Positions 1 to 8,422 of a stretch of 64,000 nucleotides of DNA are shown one piece after another. Position numbers and translations under genes: made by a program. The notes under the pieces are model-generated. The model saw only the letters and a list, made by a program, of their open reading frames with translations, did not search any database and was not told the DNA's origin. This stretch comes from Bernardetia sp. MNP-M8 (lineage in GTDB: Bacteria > Bacteroidota > Bacteroidia > Cytophagales > Bernardetiaceae), in NCBI RefSeq assembly GCF_037126285.1, contig NZ_CP147012.1:3990676-4054675 (forward strand), given 5' to 3'. Within the stretch, counting starts at the first letter, position 1. The number at the start of each line of letters is the position of its first letter.

Positions 1-447
1 GTTGGTATTTCTGTTTTTGTGGAATCTTTACGCAGAGTAATTGGAGAAAAAACCGTTTCAGGTGAGATTTATTCCGTACTTTTGGCTTCTAAATTTTTAG
101 AACCTTCGGATAAAGAATTGAATAAAATGATTCAATTTTATCAAAAAGAAAAAGAGAATTTATACAAAAAAATAGGGCAACGAGGAGTTTTGCTTCTTCC
201 AACTTCTGGAGATATTGCACTCAAACATCAGCAGACAATGCAAATAGATATGTCGCCACTTGTTCCAAATATCTTTTCACCCATGATTTTTACTAATGTT
301 ATGGATTTGCCTTCTATTACTATTCCTGCCTGGAAATATAGAGATAGAAAAACAGGTTTGCCCACTTCGGTAATGCTTTGCTGTCTGCCAAATAGTGAAA
401 ACTTACTTTTTGAAGCTGCATCAAAACTGGAAAGCATTTTGAACTAA
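1..447 (+). CDS. Amidase family protein, C-terminal part (cut by window edge)
   Basis: The reading frame is open from base 1, so only the last 148 residues are present. The segment with PSITIPAWK and GLPTSVML, ending in a helix LLFEAASKLE, has the look of the C-terminal end of amidase-signature enzymes (GatA/fatty-acid amide hydrolase fold), where a G-x-P-x-S/G-x-Q/M-type stretch precedes the final helix. The Ser-cisSer-Lys catalytic residues would lie upstream of the window, so activity and substrate cannot be judged. A GTG at 19 could be mistaken for a start but the frame continues upstream without a stop. It could be a stand-alone amidase or a GatA-type subunit; the stand-alone form is more likely because no gatB or gatC follows. 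Confidence 0.7.
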   Translation, partial: VGISVFVESLRRVIGEKTVSGEIYSVLLASKFLEPSDKELNKMIQFYQKEKENLYKKIGQRGVLLLPTSGDIALKHQQTMQIDMSPLVPNIFSPMIFTNVMDLPSITIPAWKYRDRKTGLPTSVMLCCLPNSENLLFEAASKLESILN

Positions 448-493
448 ATTTTAATTCTCTTACTAAAACAAAATAATTAATACAGTCTATCTA

Positions 494-808
494 ATGTTAC
501 AATTTTTCAGATATATAGCAAATTCTAAAATTTTAGTTGTGATTCTTCCTTCTATTATATTTGTAGGCTTGTTTGTCTTTTTAAAATTTTTCTTTGTTCT
601 TTTTTCTGACCGTCATCAGCTTAAAGTTTCTACTCCTTCTGAAAAAATTGTTTCTACTATTCGTAAAAATATCGGAAAAAAAGATTCTTCTAAAAACAAA
701 GTTGAAAAAGATACGCTAGTAAAAAAAGATAATTATTACGACCAAAAAGGAACTTATCGCACCCAAGCTATAAAAAAAGATACAACACTGAGGAAACCAA
801 ATAAATAA
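494..808 (+). CDS. Small membrane-anchored hypothetical protein
   Basis: This 104-residue protein is not recognised. It has one strongly hydrophobic segment at about residues 11-36, followed by a lysine-rich polar tail of about 65 residues. The tail carries several short K-K-D-T/N-like units, such as VKKDN and IKKDT, and looks disordered. The topology is probably a single N-terminal anchor with an exposed basic tail. It ends 6 bases before the CYTH gene, so the two are probably co-transcribed. Nothing in the sequence indicates a function. Confidence 0.55.
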   Translation: MLQFFRYIANSKILVVILPSIIFVGLFVFLKFFFVLFSDRHQLKVSTPSEKIVSTIRKNIGKKDSSKNKVEKDTLVKKDNYYDQKGTYRTQAIKKDTTLRKPNK

Positions 809-814
809 TTTTTT

Positions 815-1294
815 ATGGGCAAAGAAATAGAAAGAAAGTTTTTAGTAAATCATAAAAAGTGGAAAGATAGTGAGAAAAAAGTAGGGCAATTTTTCCGACA
901 AGGTTATTTATTGACAGACCCAAACAAAACAATCAGAGTAAGACAAACAACTGAAAAAGCCTTTCTGACAATCAAGGGATTATCAATTGGTGCTACACGT
1001 CCTGAATATGAATATGAGATTCCACTTCATGATGCGAAAGAATTATTAGATAATTTTTCAATTTCTGAATTATCAAAGATTAGATATGAAATCTTGTACG
1101 AAAATAAAATTTGGGAAGTTGATGAATTTCTTGGAGATAATTCTGGACTTATAGTCGCAGAAATTGAATTGGAAAGTGAAGATGAAAAATTTAGCATTCC
1201 GTCTTGGGTTGATGTAGAAGTTACAGGAGAAGACAAATACTACAATTCCAATCTAACTATTGAGCCTTATAAGAATTGGAGAAATAAAGTTTAA
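815..1294 (+). CDS. CYTH domain protein (triphosphate tunnel metalloenzyme)
   Basis: The protein opens with the diagnostic CYTH motif EIERKFLV at residues 4-11. Alternating charged strands follow (IRVRQT, AFLTIKG, YEYEI, WEVDEF, LIVAEIEL), as expected for the eight-stranded tunnel that binds triphosphate and divalent metal. At 159 residues it is the usual length of the short bacterial single-domain CYTH/TTM proteins, whose characterised relatives hydrolyse inorganic triphosphate. There is no fused CHAD or adenylate-cyclase domain. Family assignment is firm; a tripolyphosphatase role is inferred from the family. It probably shares a transcript with the small membrane protein just upstream. Confidence 0.9.
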   Translation: MGKEIERKFLVNHKKWKDSEKKVGQFFRQGYLLTDPNKTIRVRQTTEKAFLTIKGLSIGATRPEYEYEIPLHDAKELLDNFSISELSKIRYEILYENKIWEVDEFLGDNSGLIVAEIELESEDEKFSIPSWVDVEVTGEDKYYNSNLTIEPYKNWRNKV

Positions 1295-1367
1295 GCTGGT
1301 TATAAAAAAAGGATTTTATTTAGTCATAACATTTGAAAAAATCGCTAACCTTGATATTTTTTCTCAA

Positions 1368-1430
1368 CAACAGCAACGTCTCGTTGACAGTTTAAAAATG
1401 AGAAAACCACCTGTCGTTGAGGCTTCGCTA
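1368..1430. repeat. Degenerate copy of dispersed CGTTGA/TCAACG palindromic repeat
   Basis: In the 361-base gap between the CYTH gene and the sigma factor, the segments CAACGTCTCGTTGACAG and CTGTCGTTGAGGCTTCGC form an imperfect inverted arrangement. They share words with the elements on both sides of the STAND NTPase (21107-21192 and 23851-23965). An 85-residue open frame across the gap is probably fortuitous. Further right, CACCTTTG at 1572-1579 is one mismatch from the Bacteroidota -7 box TAnnTTTG, but I see no well-placed TTTG upstream. Nothing else was found in the gap. Confidence 0.4.
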
Positions 1431-1655
1431 TCAATAAGGTTAAAAAAAATAGCACAAAATTTCAATCTTCAAAATTGTTACAATCTCTATTCAAAAGGCT
1501 TTTTTAAAGAACATTAATACAAAATTTCAAAAAAAACGAGAAAAAGATAAAAACTTTTGAATTTTTTGCTACACCTTTGCAGCACTTCCAAACTTACTTG
1601 CGTAAGGACTTTGAAAGCAACTTAAATATTACCCTAAGAACACATTAACTACTAA

Positions 1656-2237
1656 TTGTTGGTGAAAGCCATAGAGCTAACAGATATTGAACTTCGCCTA
1701 ATAGAAGGCTGCCGAAATAAACACGCAAAAAGTCAAGAAATGTTATACAAGCATTTTTATGGGTATGCGATGTCGGTATCGCTACGTTATTGCAAAAGCA
1801 AAGACGAAGCGAGTGAGGTGTTAAATGACAGCTTTATGAAAGTATTTACAAAAGTAAATCAATATGACAACAAAAAGTCGTTTAGAGGTTGGCTTAGAAG
1901 GATAATCATTAATACAGCAATTGATTTTTATCGCAAAAATGAAAAACATACCAATCATTTAGATGTAGAATATGCTGATAGAGAAGAAGATTCGACAGGC
2001 GATGTAATAGACCAAATGAGTGCAGATGAAATTTATGAACTTGTACAATCTTTACCAGATGTTTATCGAATTACCTTCAACCTCTATGAAATTGAAGGCT
2101 ATTCACATGAAGAAATTGGAGAACAAATGGGAATTCCAGCAGGAACTTCTCGTTCAAACTTGTCAAGAGCAAAACAAAAATTACGCTTACTAATAAAAGA
2201 GCATTTCGGAAAAAAGTATGAAGCATATATACGATAA
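1656..2237 (+). CDS. ECF-type RNA polymerase sigma-70 factor
   Basis: This protein of about 193 residues has sigma region 2 at about residues 25-90 (core-binding helix and the FRGWLRRIIINTAIDFYR stretch). Region 4 follows at about 125-185, with a helix-turn-helix around YSHEEIGEQMGIPAGTSRS. There is no region 1 or 3, as usual for the ECF group. The start is uncertain: TTG at 1656, TTG at 1659 and GTG at 1662 are all in frame and no ATG lies upstream; the GTG at 1662 is a good candidate. The gene overlaps the next one by 20 bases, implying translational coupling. In Bacteroidota an ECF gene is commonly followed by its membrane-bound regulator, which fits the fusion protein downstream. Confidence 0.93.
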   Translation: MLVKAIELTDIELRLIEGCRNKHAKSQEMLYKHFYGYAMSVSLRYCKSKDEASEVLNDSFMKVFTKVNQYDNKKSFRGWLRRIIINTAIDFYRKNEKHTNHLDVEYADREEDSTGDVIDQMSADEIYELVQSLPDVYRITFNLYEIEGYSHEEIGEQMGIPAGTSRSNLSRAKQKLRLLIKEHFGKKYEAYIR

Positions 2238-3645
2238 CCAAAACGGGAATCACAAATCATCGGAGGAGCGTTTTACAGAACGGTTTAAGGAGGTGGCACA
2301 GAGTTATGAGCCTACTTTTCAACCTGCTGATTGGTCGGCTATGCAATCAAAATTGGCTGCTCATAATGAAAAAGACCGTAAAGCAGTAGTATTTAGACGC
2401 TTAGCAGTTTTTGCAACTATGGGAGCAGCAGCAGTAATCTTGTTATTTGGAGGGTATCAATTTTTAGATAATTCAGCAAATAAAATTTCGAATAGAGGAA
2501 TAGCTTTTCAAGAAAATTCTATCAAAAATCAAACTTCTACTAATCAAAAATCAATTAATAATAATTCTACGGATGATAAAACACTTACACAAAGTAATTT
2601 AGAAGAAAATAATAATCATAATAAAGATATAGCTAGTAATTTGAGTGGTAGTTCAAATACAGATTCAGCCAAAAATAAAAAGACTACTAATTTCACTAAA
2701 ACAAAATCATATTCTAATTCAAAAACAAAATTAGAAACAAACAATCAAATAGCTTTTAATCATTCTTTAGATAATTCAGAAGAAAAGATAGTTATCACAA
2801 ATAGTTTATTAACTGATAATGAAGCAAGTAAAGAAGTAGAATCAAATCAAGTGCTTAGTGCATTAAAATTGGAAAAGGCTACTTTTGATTTATTTGCTGA
2901 TGTTAAACCAAATGAAGTAGTATTACCAGTATTAGAAATTGATGAAATGCTTATTGCTTCTAATCAGAATGAAGAATTAATTAGAAAAAATCCAGTAGCA
3001 AGTGCTATCGGAAAATGGAGAATTGGAGCTGCTCTTATGGCAATGACAAACATCTATAAAAGCAATGATAAACAGCGTATGAATTATGCAAATGGATATG
3101 GTGTAATGGCTGATTATCAAGTTGCTAAACGATTTAATATTTCGGCAGGAGCACTTTATATGAAAAAGCAAATTGATATAGAAGAATCTCTTTCTATACC
3201 AAATATTACAAATTACTTTAACCCAAATGATAACGCTTGGGTAAAGAAAAACAAGACAAAAATTAATTGGCAATTAATAGATTTACCTATACATTTGCGT
3301 TACAATGCTATTGAAACAACTAGAAATAAATGGTTTGTATCAGCAGGTACTTCAAATTATTTCTTTTTAAAAGAACGTTACGAATCAGATTATACCGTTT
3401 CTTATCAAGATATTTATGACCCACGACTTACTCGCTCACAGGAAATAGTAAGACAAAGGGAAACACAATCAGCTTTACAGCTTTTTGCAACCATTAATGT
3501 TTCTGCAGGAATTGAAACCTCCTTAGGAAAACATTTAACGCTACAAGTTGAACCGTATTGGAGGTTTCCAGTACGCTCACTTGGTTCGGAAGGGGTATTT
3601 GTTCAGACAGGTGGATTACTTACACGCATTAACTTTGCATTGTAA
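2218..3645 (+). CDS. Anti-sigma-like N-terminus plus transmembrane helix fused to an outer-membrane beta-barrel domain
   Basis: The 475-residue product has three parts. Residues 1-65 are a soluble charged segment with a W-x-A-M pattern (PADWSAMQSKL). Residues 66-86 are one hydrophobic helix (LAVFATMGAAAVILLFGGYQ). Residues 90-230 are a long Asn/Ser/Thr/Lys linker of low complexity. From about 260 to the end are alternating amphipathic strands ending in LLTRINFAL, typical of PorT-like/OmpA-like barrels with an aromatic or hydrophobic last residue. There is no signal peptide at the N-terminus. The overlap with the ECF sigma gene suggests that the N-terminal segment holds the sigma factor at the inner membrane while the barrel sits in the outer membrane. 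That role is inferred; only the domain order is visible. Confidence 0.75.
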   Translation: MKHIYDNQNGNHKSSEERFTERFKEVAQSYEPTFQPADWSAMQSKLAAHNEKDRKAVVFRRLAVFATMGAAAVILLFGGYQFLDNSANKISNRGIAFQENSIKNQTSTNQKSINNNSTDDKTLTQSNLEENNNHNKDIASNLSGSSNTDSAKNKKTTNFTKTKSYSNSKTKLETNNQIAFNHSLDNSEEKIVITNSLLTDNEASKEVESNQVLSALKLEKATFDLFADVKPNEVVLPVLEIDEMLIASNQNEELIRKNPVASAIGKWRIGAALMAMTNIYKSNDKQRMNYANGYGVMADYQVAKRFNISAGALYMKKQIDIEESLSIPNITNYFNPNDNAWVKKNKTKINWQLIDLPIHLRYNAIETTRNKWFVSAGTSNYFFLKERYESDYTVSYQDIYDPRLTRSQEIVRQRETQSALQLFATINVSAGIETSLGKHLTLQVEPYWRFPVRSLGSEGVFVQTGGLLTRINFAL

Positions 3646-3678
3646 CAATCAACGTTACTGAATAAATATTATCATAAA

Positions 3679-3714
3679 TTGGCAATCTTCTTTGAGGATT
3701 GTCAATTTTTTTTT
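3679..3714 (+). terminator. Rho-independent terminator after the barrel fusion
   Basis: TTGGCAATC (3679-3687) pairs with GATTGTCAA (3698-3706), allowing one G-T pair, around a 10-base loop. Eight or more T residues follow. It ends the sigma/barrel operon. Confidence 0.8.
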
Positions 3715-3820
3715 GCGTTAATTTGTGATTACTTTTAATAAGAGTATTTTAGATTTTACTAATTACAGTATTGATTGCTATTCACTGGTAATTGATTACT
3801 GGTAACTGATAACTGAAAAA

Positions 3821-4540
3821 ATGAATTTATATACTATTTGGTGCATTTTCTGGTTTATGCTTGTTTTTTTATCTTTATATCCTTTTTTATGGCTCTCAAC
3901 ACAACGTAAAGAATGGCATCACTGGAACGGATTCTTATATAGAATTTGGGCAAAGGTTTTATACTTTGGAATAGGAATAAAAATGAAAACAGAATGGGAA
4001 TTTGAGCCAAATCCGAAGCAAAACTATATTTATGTATCTAATCACACATCTTATATGGATATTGCTGCTATGGTAATGACTGTGCCTAAGTTTAGTGTTT
4101 TTATGGGAAAGGCATCGCTCAGTAAAACTCCTTTGTTTGGTTACATCTTTAAAAAGATTCATATTCCCGTCAGTCGTGGAAAAGGAACAAGTCGTTTTGA
4201 AGCCTTTGAGCAAGTAAAAGAAGCTTTAGCTGAAGGCAAAAATGTTTTGATTTATCCAGAGGGAGGAATTATTGGCGATAAGCAGCCTGAACTAAATCCT
4301 TTTAAAGATGGTGCTTTTCGTGCAGCTATTCAAACAGGTATTCCTTTAGTTCCTGTAACAATTCTTTATAATTGGATAATTTTTCCTGATAAACAGCCTT
4401 TCAAATTTACTCGTCATCATTGTAAAATGATTTATCATAAACCGATAATAACTACAAATCTAACAGAAAAAGATATCGAAGATTTGAAAAATAAAACCTT
4501 TCAACTTATTGACTCCACAATAAAAAAGTATACAACTTAA
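3821..4540 (+). CDS. plsC: Lysophospholipid acyltransferase (1-acyl-glycerol-3-phosphate acyltransferase)
   Basis: The enzyme esterifies an acyl chain onto lysophosphatidic acid at the inner membrane to make phosphatidic acid. An N-terminal membrane helix lies at about residues 5-27. The catalytic HX4D motif appears as NHTSYMD at about residues 75-81, and the second conserved motif as YPEGG at about 145-149, where many family members have PEGTR. A substrate-binding FKDGAFRAA segment follows. The 239-residue length is normal. It stands alone, with a terminator upstream and no close downstream partner. Motif II reads EGG rather than EGT, so specificity toward another lyso-lipid, such as the ornithine lipids common in this phylum, is possible. 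Confidence 0.88.
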   Translation: MNLYTIWCIFWFMLVFLSLYPFLWLSTQRKEWHHWNGFLYRIWAKVLYFGIGIKMKTEWEFEPNPKQNYIYVSNHTSYMDIAAMVMTVPKFSVFMGKASLSKTPLFGYIFKKIHIPVSRGKGTSRFEAFEQVKEALAEGKNVLIYPEGGIIGDKQPELNPFKDGAFRAAIQTGIPLVPVTILYNWIIFPDKQPFKFTRHHCKMIYHKPIITTNLTEKDIEDLKNKTFQLIDSTIKKYTT

Positions 4541-4690
4541 CTTACGCTTTAGAGTAAAAAATTAAAGACAACATAATTGGAATTACAAATTATCACAGTA
4601 CAATGATACTATATTTGTAATTGACTGCGCCGATCTAAAGGTTAGCTTTGCTGCTTTAGCAAGTCGTAATTTATAATTCGTAATTGATTC

Positions 4691-5332
4691 ATGGACATTA
4701 TCTCAGCTCAAACTTTTTTTGTAAAACAACTCATCCCATTTTTTAGAGAATGGGGATTTGAGTATATAGATGTTTATAGTCAATTCAGGAAAACAGATAA
4801 AATAGGTTTTCAAAACGTAATTTTGTCTATTTCACAGTATGAGACTGAAATTTGGATTGAAGTAACTTTAGGAATTAGAAAAGATGAAGTAGAACGTATT
4901 ACTCAACCTTTTTTGTCTAACCCTACTGATTTTCAAAATCAAACAACTACTATTTCAGTTTCTGTGGGAAAATTAAATCAAAACCCTTACTTTAGATACA
5001 AAGCCGAAAACGAAGAAGATTTAGAAGTGTGTGCTGAAGAACTTATAAAATTTATGAGTGAAGAAGGAATGATTTTTTTAGAAGAAAAAAATTCAATGCA
5101 AGAATTAGATTTAGCCTTTAATAGAATTCCTAAACGTCCAATTTTATATATTTATAATCAGCACCATCGCTTTTTTAAAGGAATTGTTTTAGCCAAGATT
5201 ACTAACAATCCAAGATATGAAGAGTTAGTAGAGCTTTATTACCGTTCTTTGGTTATTCAAAAGGCAAACGAAACTATTCAAGCTAATTTCAAACGTTTAG
5301 TCAATTTTTTAGTTCATTACTCTGTAAATTGA
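4691..5332 (+). CDS. Hypothetical protein
   Basis: This 213-residue soluble protein is not recognised. It has no signal peptide or membrane segment. The first half alternates predicted strands (VILSISQYETEIWIEVTLGI, ISVSVGK) and the second half is mostly helical (YEELVELYYRSLVIQKANETI). Acidic and aromatic residues are frequent. It lies alone between plsC and a short palindrome cluster, without a clear operon partner. Codon use matches neighbouring chromosomal genes. The 150-base gap upstream is AT-rich and shows nothing I can name. The ORF is long for this base composition and bounded by plausible spacing, so it is probably a real gene. Confidence 0.6.
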   Translation: MDIISAQTFFVKQLIPFFREWGFEYIDVYSQFRKTDKIGFQNVILSISQYETEIWIEVTLGIRKDEVERITQPFLSNPTDFQNQTTTISVSVGKLNQNPYFRYKAENEEDLEVCAEELIKFMSEEGMIFLEEKNSMQELDLAFNRIPKRPILYIYNQHHRFFKGIVLAKITNNPRYEELVELYYRSLVIQKANETIQANFKRLVNFLVHYSVN

Positions 5333-5344
5333 TTGGTTAAATTT

Positions 5345-5371
5345 GTCGTTGGTGAGGACACCAACAACGAC
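5345..5371. repeat. 27-bp dispersed hairpin element, copy 1
   Basis: GTCGTTGGTG pairs with CACCAAC...AACGAC around AGGA; the right arm carries three extra bases. The same architecture recurs at 5419-5445 (opposite orientation), 12495-12521 and 63087-63113. Confidence 0.75.
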
Positions 5372-5418
5372 AAAATATAATAAATTTACCAGAATTTTAT
5401 TTTTTAACTTAATAAACA

Positions 5419-5445
5419 GCCGTTGTCGGTGTCTCTACCGATGAC
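5419..5445. repeat. 27-bp dispersed hairpin element, copy 2 (inverted)
   Basis: GCCGTTGTCGGTG pairs with CTACCGATGAC around a short TCT loop. It lies 47 bases after copy 1, in the opposite orientation, immediately before the dehydrogenase gene, so it may form part of that gene's leader. Confidence 0.7.
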
Positions 5446-5463
5446 TTATTCATAACATTTTTT

Positions 5464-6231
5464 ATGGCAACAGTACTCATTACAGGAAGCACAAGTGGAA
5501 TCGGTTTAGGAATTGCAGAACATTTTGCAAAAGCAGGATATAATGTAGTTTTTAATGGTTTGGAAGATAACGGTGCAGAAATAGCAGCCAATGTAGCAAA
5601 AGAACATGGTATACAAACTATGTTTTCTAATGCAAACATGCTTGACCCAGAGCAAATCAAACAAATGATAGATGAAGCGAAACAAAAATTTGGAACTATC
5701 GATGTTTTGATAAATAATGCAGGTATTCAATATGTTGCGCCTATTGATGAATTTCCTGCTGCAAAATGGAATGCTATTATTGGTATCAATTTAAGTTCTG
5801 CTTTTCATACTTCACAAGCTGTTTGGGCAGACATGAAAAAACAAAAATTTGGTAGAATTATCAATATTGCTTCTGCACATGGGCTTCGTGCATCTGAATT
5901 CAAATCAGCTTATGTAGCTGCCAAACACGGTATTGTCGGACTTACAAAAGTATTAGGTTTGGAAGGTGCGCCATATAATATTACTGCAAATGCTATCTGT
6001 CCAGGGTATGTCAAAACACCTTTAGTAGAAAAACAGATTGCAGACCAAGCCAAAACACATGGAATGAGCGAAGATGAAGTAGTAGAAAAAGTAATGCTCA
6101 AAAAACAAGCTGTTAAAGATTTTGTGTCAATTGATGCTCTTGCAGGAATGGCTTTATTTTTAGCTTCAAAAGAAGCAAGTACATTTACAGGAACAGCAAT
6201 TCCTATTGATGGAGGTTGGACAGCACAATAA
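5464..6231 (+). CDS. 3-hydroxybutyrate dehydrogenase (short-chain dehydrogenase)
   Basis: This enzyme interconverts 3-hydroxybutyrate and acetoacetate with NAD. The 255-residue SDR fold shows the Rossmann motif TGSTSGIG at residues 7-14, the NNAG motif near 89-92, and catalytic Ser and the YVAAK motif near 140-160. The segment NAICPGYVKTPLVEKQI is characteristic of the 3-hydroxybutyrate dehydrogenase branch, where Gln/Lys after the TPLVE turn contact the substrate carboxylate. The gene ends in a conserved PIDGGWTAQ tail. It is monocistronic, between two palindromes upstream and a hairpin downstream. A role in ketone body or polyhydroxybutyrate turnover is inferred; no PHB synthase is visible nearby. 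Other SDRs are possible but less likely. Confidence 0.87.
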   Translation: MATVLITGSTSGIGLGIAEHFAKAGYNVVFNGLEDNGAEIAANVAKEHGIQTMFSNANMLDPEQIKQMIDEAKQKFGTIDVLINNAGIQYVAPIDEFPAAKWNAIIGINLSSAFHTSQAVWADMKKQKFGRIINIASAHGLRASEFKSAYVAAKHGIVGLTKVLGLEGAPYNITANAICPGYVKTPLVEKQIADQAKTHGMSEDEVVEKVMLKKQAVKDFVSIDALAGMALFLASKEASTFTGTAIPIDGGWTAQ

Positions 6232-6254
6232 TTAAAAAAAAAGACCAAAATAAT

Positions 6255-6287
6255 AAAGGGAATAGACAAGAAATGTTTGTTCCCTTT
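6255..6287 (+). terminator. Hairpin downstream of the dehydrogenase
   Basis: AAAGGGAA (6255-6262) pairs with TTCCCTTT (6280-6287) around a 17-base loop, followed by a weak T-rich run. It is only 19 bases before the next start, so read-through is possible. Confidence 0.5.
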
Positions 6288-6306
6288 AATTTTATAGAAA
6301 TTCTTT

Positions 6307-7134
6307 ATGATACCATTAGAAGAAAAATACTGGAAGAGTTTTAGCAGCCCTTATGGAGATTCGTCAGAATTACCAGCACTTTTGAAAAAATTAGATAGTA
6401 ATTATACTGAAGAATTATCAAATGAAATATTTTGGGAATATATTTATCATCAAAATACGCTATATCAATCTACTATTGCTTCTTTTCCTTATCTCTTTAA
6501 AATAATTACGAAAGAAGAAAACAAATCCATACGTTTGGATGGCTATATTTCATTAGGAGTCATAATTGCAGAGTTGGATGAGAATGAAGTATCTCTCAAC
6601 AATATAATAGAAGATAATTCATATAAATTAGATAATCAAACGAAAGAAGTTTTATATATCTCTTTTCAAAAGAGTTATAAGGAATTTAAAAATTTGCTAC
6701 CTAAACTTATTAATGAGGCTAAAAATCTATCAGAAGATGAAAAACGCTATTTTTTGGCAGTAATAGCTTTATATAAGGGGAATTCTCTTATAGCAAAAAT
6801 GTTTATCTTGTTTAATGGTAATGATGAATACATGAGTATTTGTCCAAATTGTAACTCTGAACTTTATCTTTGGAATGAAGAAAACAGATTAAATGGATAT
6901 ATAGAAGATCCTGTTTTTAATAAAATTCAAACTCCTTTTGAAATTATTCCCAAAAGTATAGACCGAAAAAAAGCAACCATTCAGTCTGATAATTATCAAG
7001 AGTGGATGATTGCTTATATAGATTTACTGGAAATAGATTCTTTAAAAGAGATTATAACTTTTTTATTTGGAGATACAATCTGTCCAACTTGTAAAGTTAA
7101 ATATTCTATTTTTCCTTCTGTTTGTAATGCTTAA
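6307..7134 (+). CDS. HEAT-repeat-like protein with paired CxxC zinc knuckles
   Basis: The N-terminal half resembles the widespread family with a W-x-S/P-YGDSSELPALL pattern followed by WEYIYHQNTLYQSTIASFPYL, which occurs in HEAT-like proteins often found near polymorphic toxin loci. Helical pairs continue to about residue 170. Two CxxC pairs follow, CPNC at about 180-183 and CPTC at about 258-261, with a last cysteine near the C-terminus; together they could hold one zinc ion. It is 275 residues long, without a signal peptide. There is no toxin gene next to it, so an immunity role is only a possibility. Family recall is by pattern, not by search. Confidence 0.6.
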   Translation: MIPLEEKYWKSFSSPYGDSSELPALLKKLDSNYTEELSNEIFWEYIYHQNTLYQSTIASFPYLFKIITKEENKSIRLDGYISLGVIIAELDENEVSLNNIIEDNSYKLDNQTKEVLYISFQKSYKEFKNLLPKLINEAKNLSEDEKRYFLAVIALYKGNSLIAKMFILFNGNDEYMSICPNCNSELYLWNEENRLNGYIEDPVFNKIQTPFEIIPKSIDRKKATIQSDNYQEWMIAYIDLLEIDSLKEIITFLFGDTICPTCKVKYSIFPSVCNA

Positions 7135-7135
7135 A

Positions 7136-8422
7136 TTATGATTCTATCAAGACAGCTCTTTTAGTTCTTGAGTTTGAGTTATTTTGTTGCATAGAAACTG
7201 CTTTTATTTTATCTCTTTGCTCTTGTAGCTGCCTAGCTTCTACTTTAGAGCGCATTTTTCTAAAACGGTTTTTTGCATGAATATCTCTCACAGATTCTTC
7301 TACTCTTACTTTATCGATTACTTCTGTATATTTCTTGATAATAATCTGTTGATCAAATTTGGTTTCGGCAAGCCAACGACTATTTACTCCCATTTCTTCT
7401 AGTTTTCCTTTTTCCAGACAAATCATTCTTTGCATTTTGTCAGCTAAGTCATACGCATTTTTTACTTCACATAAATAACCATTAAAATTATGAATAACTG
7501 TTTCTCTGCACCCTGGAACATCAGTTGTAATTATTGGTTTACCAAGGCAAGCAGCTTCTAAAAGCGTACGTGGAGTTCCTTCTCTATAGGAAGGCAAAAC
7601 GATACAATCAGCATTTGAGATAAGAGGACGTACATCTCCAGTAGTACCAAGATACTTCAGAATCCCTTCTTTTTCCCATTCTTTGATTTGCTTTTCAGGA
7701 ACACCTAATCCTTTTGTTTCGTCTATCTTACCTAAAAGTTGAAAACGAGCATTAATTCCCTTACTTCTCATAAGTTTGATAGCATCTGCATACTCTGCAA
7801 TTCCTTTGTCATATAATACTCTAGCAATTAAAAGAAAAGTAAATTCTTTTGTGTTTTTTTCTTTTGGAATAGATAAGGTAGGTGTATTAGGCACAAAATG
7901 CGTAGTATCTATACCTGACCCAGGTAAAAGACGGGCAATAGATTCATTAATGAGATTCTTACTAACAAAAAGCTCTCTATCATCTTTATTCTGAAAAAAT
8001 ACAATTTTAGGAAAGCGAAATGTAAAACGATACAGATATTGAGCAATTTTAGAAGAAATACCTTCTCTTAAAAATACAGTTCCTAATCCTGTTACATTAT
8101 TGATAGAGGGGATTTTTAAAATCTCAGCTGCCATTGTACCATAAATATTTGGTTTTATGGTATAATGCAAAACTACATCAAGTTTGTGTTTTTTGTAAGC
8201 AGTTACCAATCTTTTGACAAGCAAAGCATCATTAATTGGATTTGTGCCTTTACATTCCATAGGCACAGGCTCAAACTTACACCCCATTTCTTCCAATGGT
8301 TTTCTATATCCATCGTCTGGAGCGATGGCAATTACTTCATGGTTTTGCAAAAAGGCTTTTATCAAACCTGCTCTAAAGTTATAAATGTTCCAAGAAGAAT
8401 TGACTACAATTCCTATTTTCAT
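7136..8422 (-). CDS. Glycosyltransferase family 4 protein
   Basis: The start was placed at MKIGIVVNSSWNIYNFR (8422) rather than 21 bases upstream, because this is the typical first strand of the GT-B fold. Residues 1-170 are the acceptor-binding domain. The donor domain follows, with FLLIARVLYDKGIAEYADA, then the GT4 signature around PSYREGTPRTLLEAACLGKPII, where the E-x7-E glutamates lie at the nucleotide-sugar site. The last 60 residues form a Lys/Arg/Gln-rich extension that is unusual for the family. It presumably adds a sugar to a surface polysaccharide or lipid intermediate, but it sits alone with no capsule operon nearby. Its stop lies 1 base from the stop of the convergent upstream gene. 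Confidence 0.88.
   Translation of the reverse strand: MKIGIVVNSSWNIYNFRAGLIKAFLQNHEVIAIAPDDGYRKPLEEMGCKFEPVPMECKGTNPINDALLVKRLVTAYKKHKLDVVLHYTIKPNIYGTMAAEILKIPSINNVTGLGTVFLREGISSKIAQYLYRFTFRFPKIVFFQNKDDRELFVSKNLINESIARLLPGSGIDTTHFVPNTPTLSIPKEKNTKEFTFLLIARVLYDKGIAEYADAIKLMRSKGINARFQLLGKIDETKGLGVPEKQIKEWEKEGILKYLGTTGDVRPLISNADCIVLPSYREGTPRTLLEAACLGKPIITTDVPGCRETVIHNFNGYLCEVKNAYDLADKMQRMICLEKGKLEEMGVNSRWLAETKFDQQIIIKKYTEVIDKVRVEESVRDIHAKNRFRKMRSKVEARQLQEQRDKIKAVSMQQNNSNSRTKRAVLIES

Noticed and set aside
1260-1517. 85-residue open frame after the CYTH gene
   Set aside because: It overlaps the CYTH 3' end in another frame, runs across a dispersed repeat and has no recognisable composition. It is probably fortuitous.
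3775-3815. Repeated TGGTAA/TTGATTAC words before plsC, similar to 25982-26020
   Set aside because: The words recur in both orientations but are too short and degenerate to define an element from two sites.
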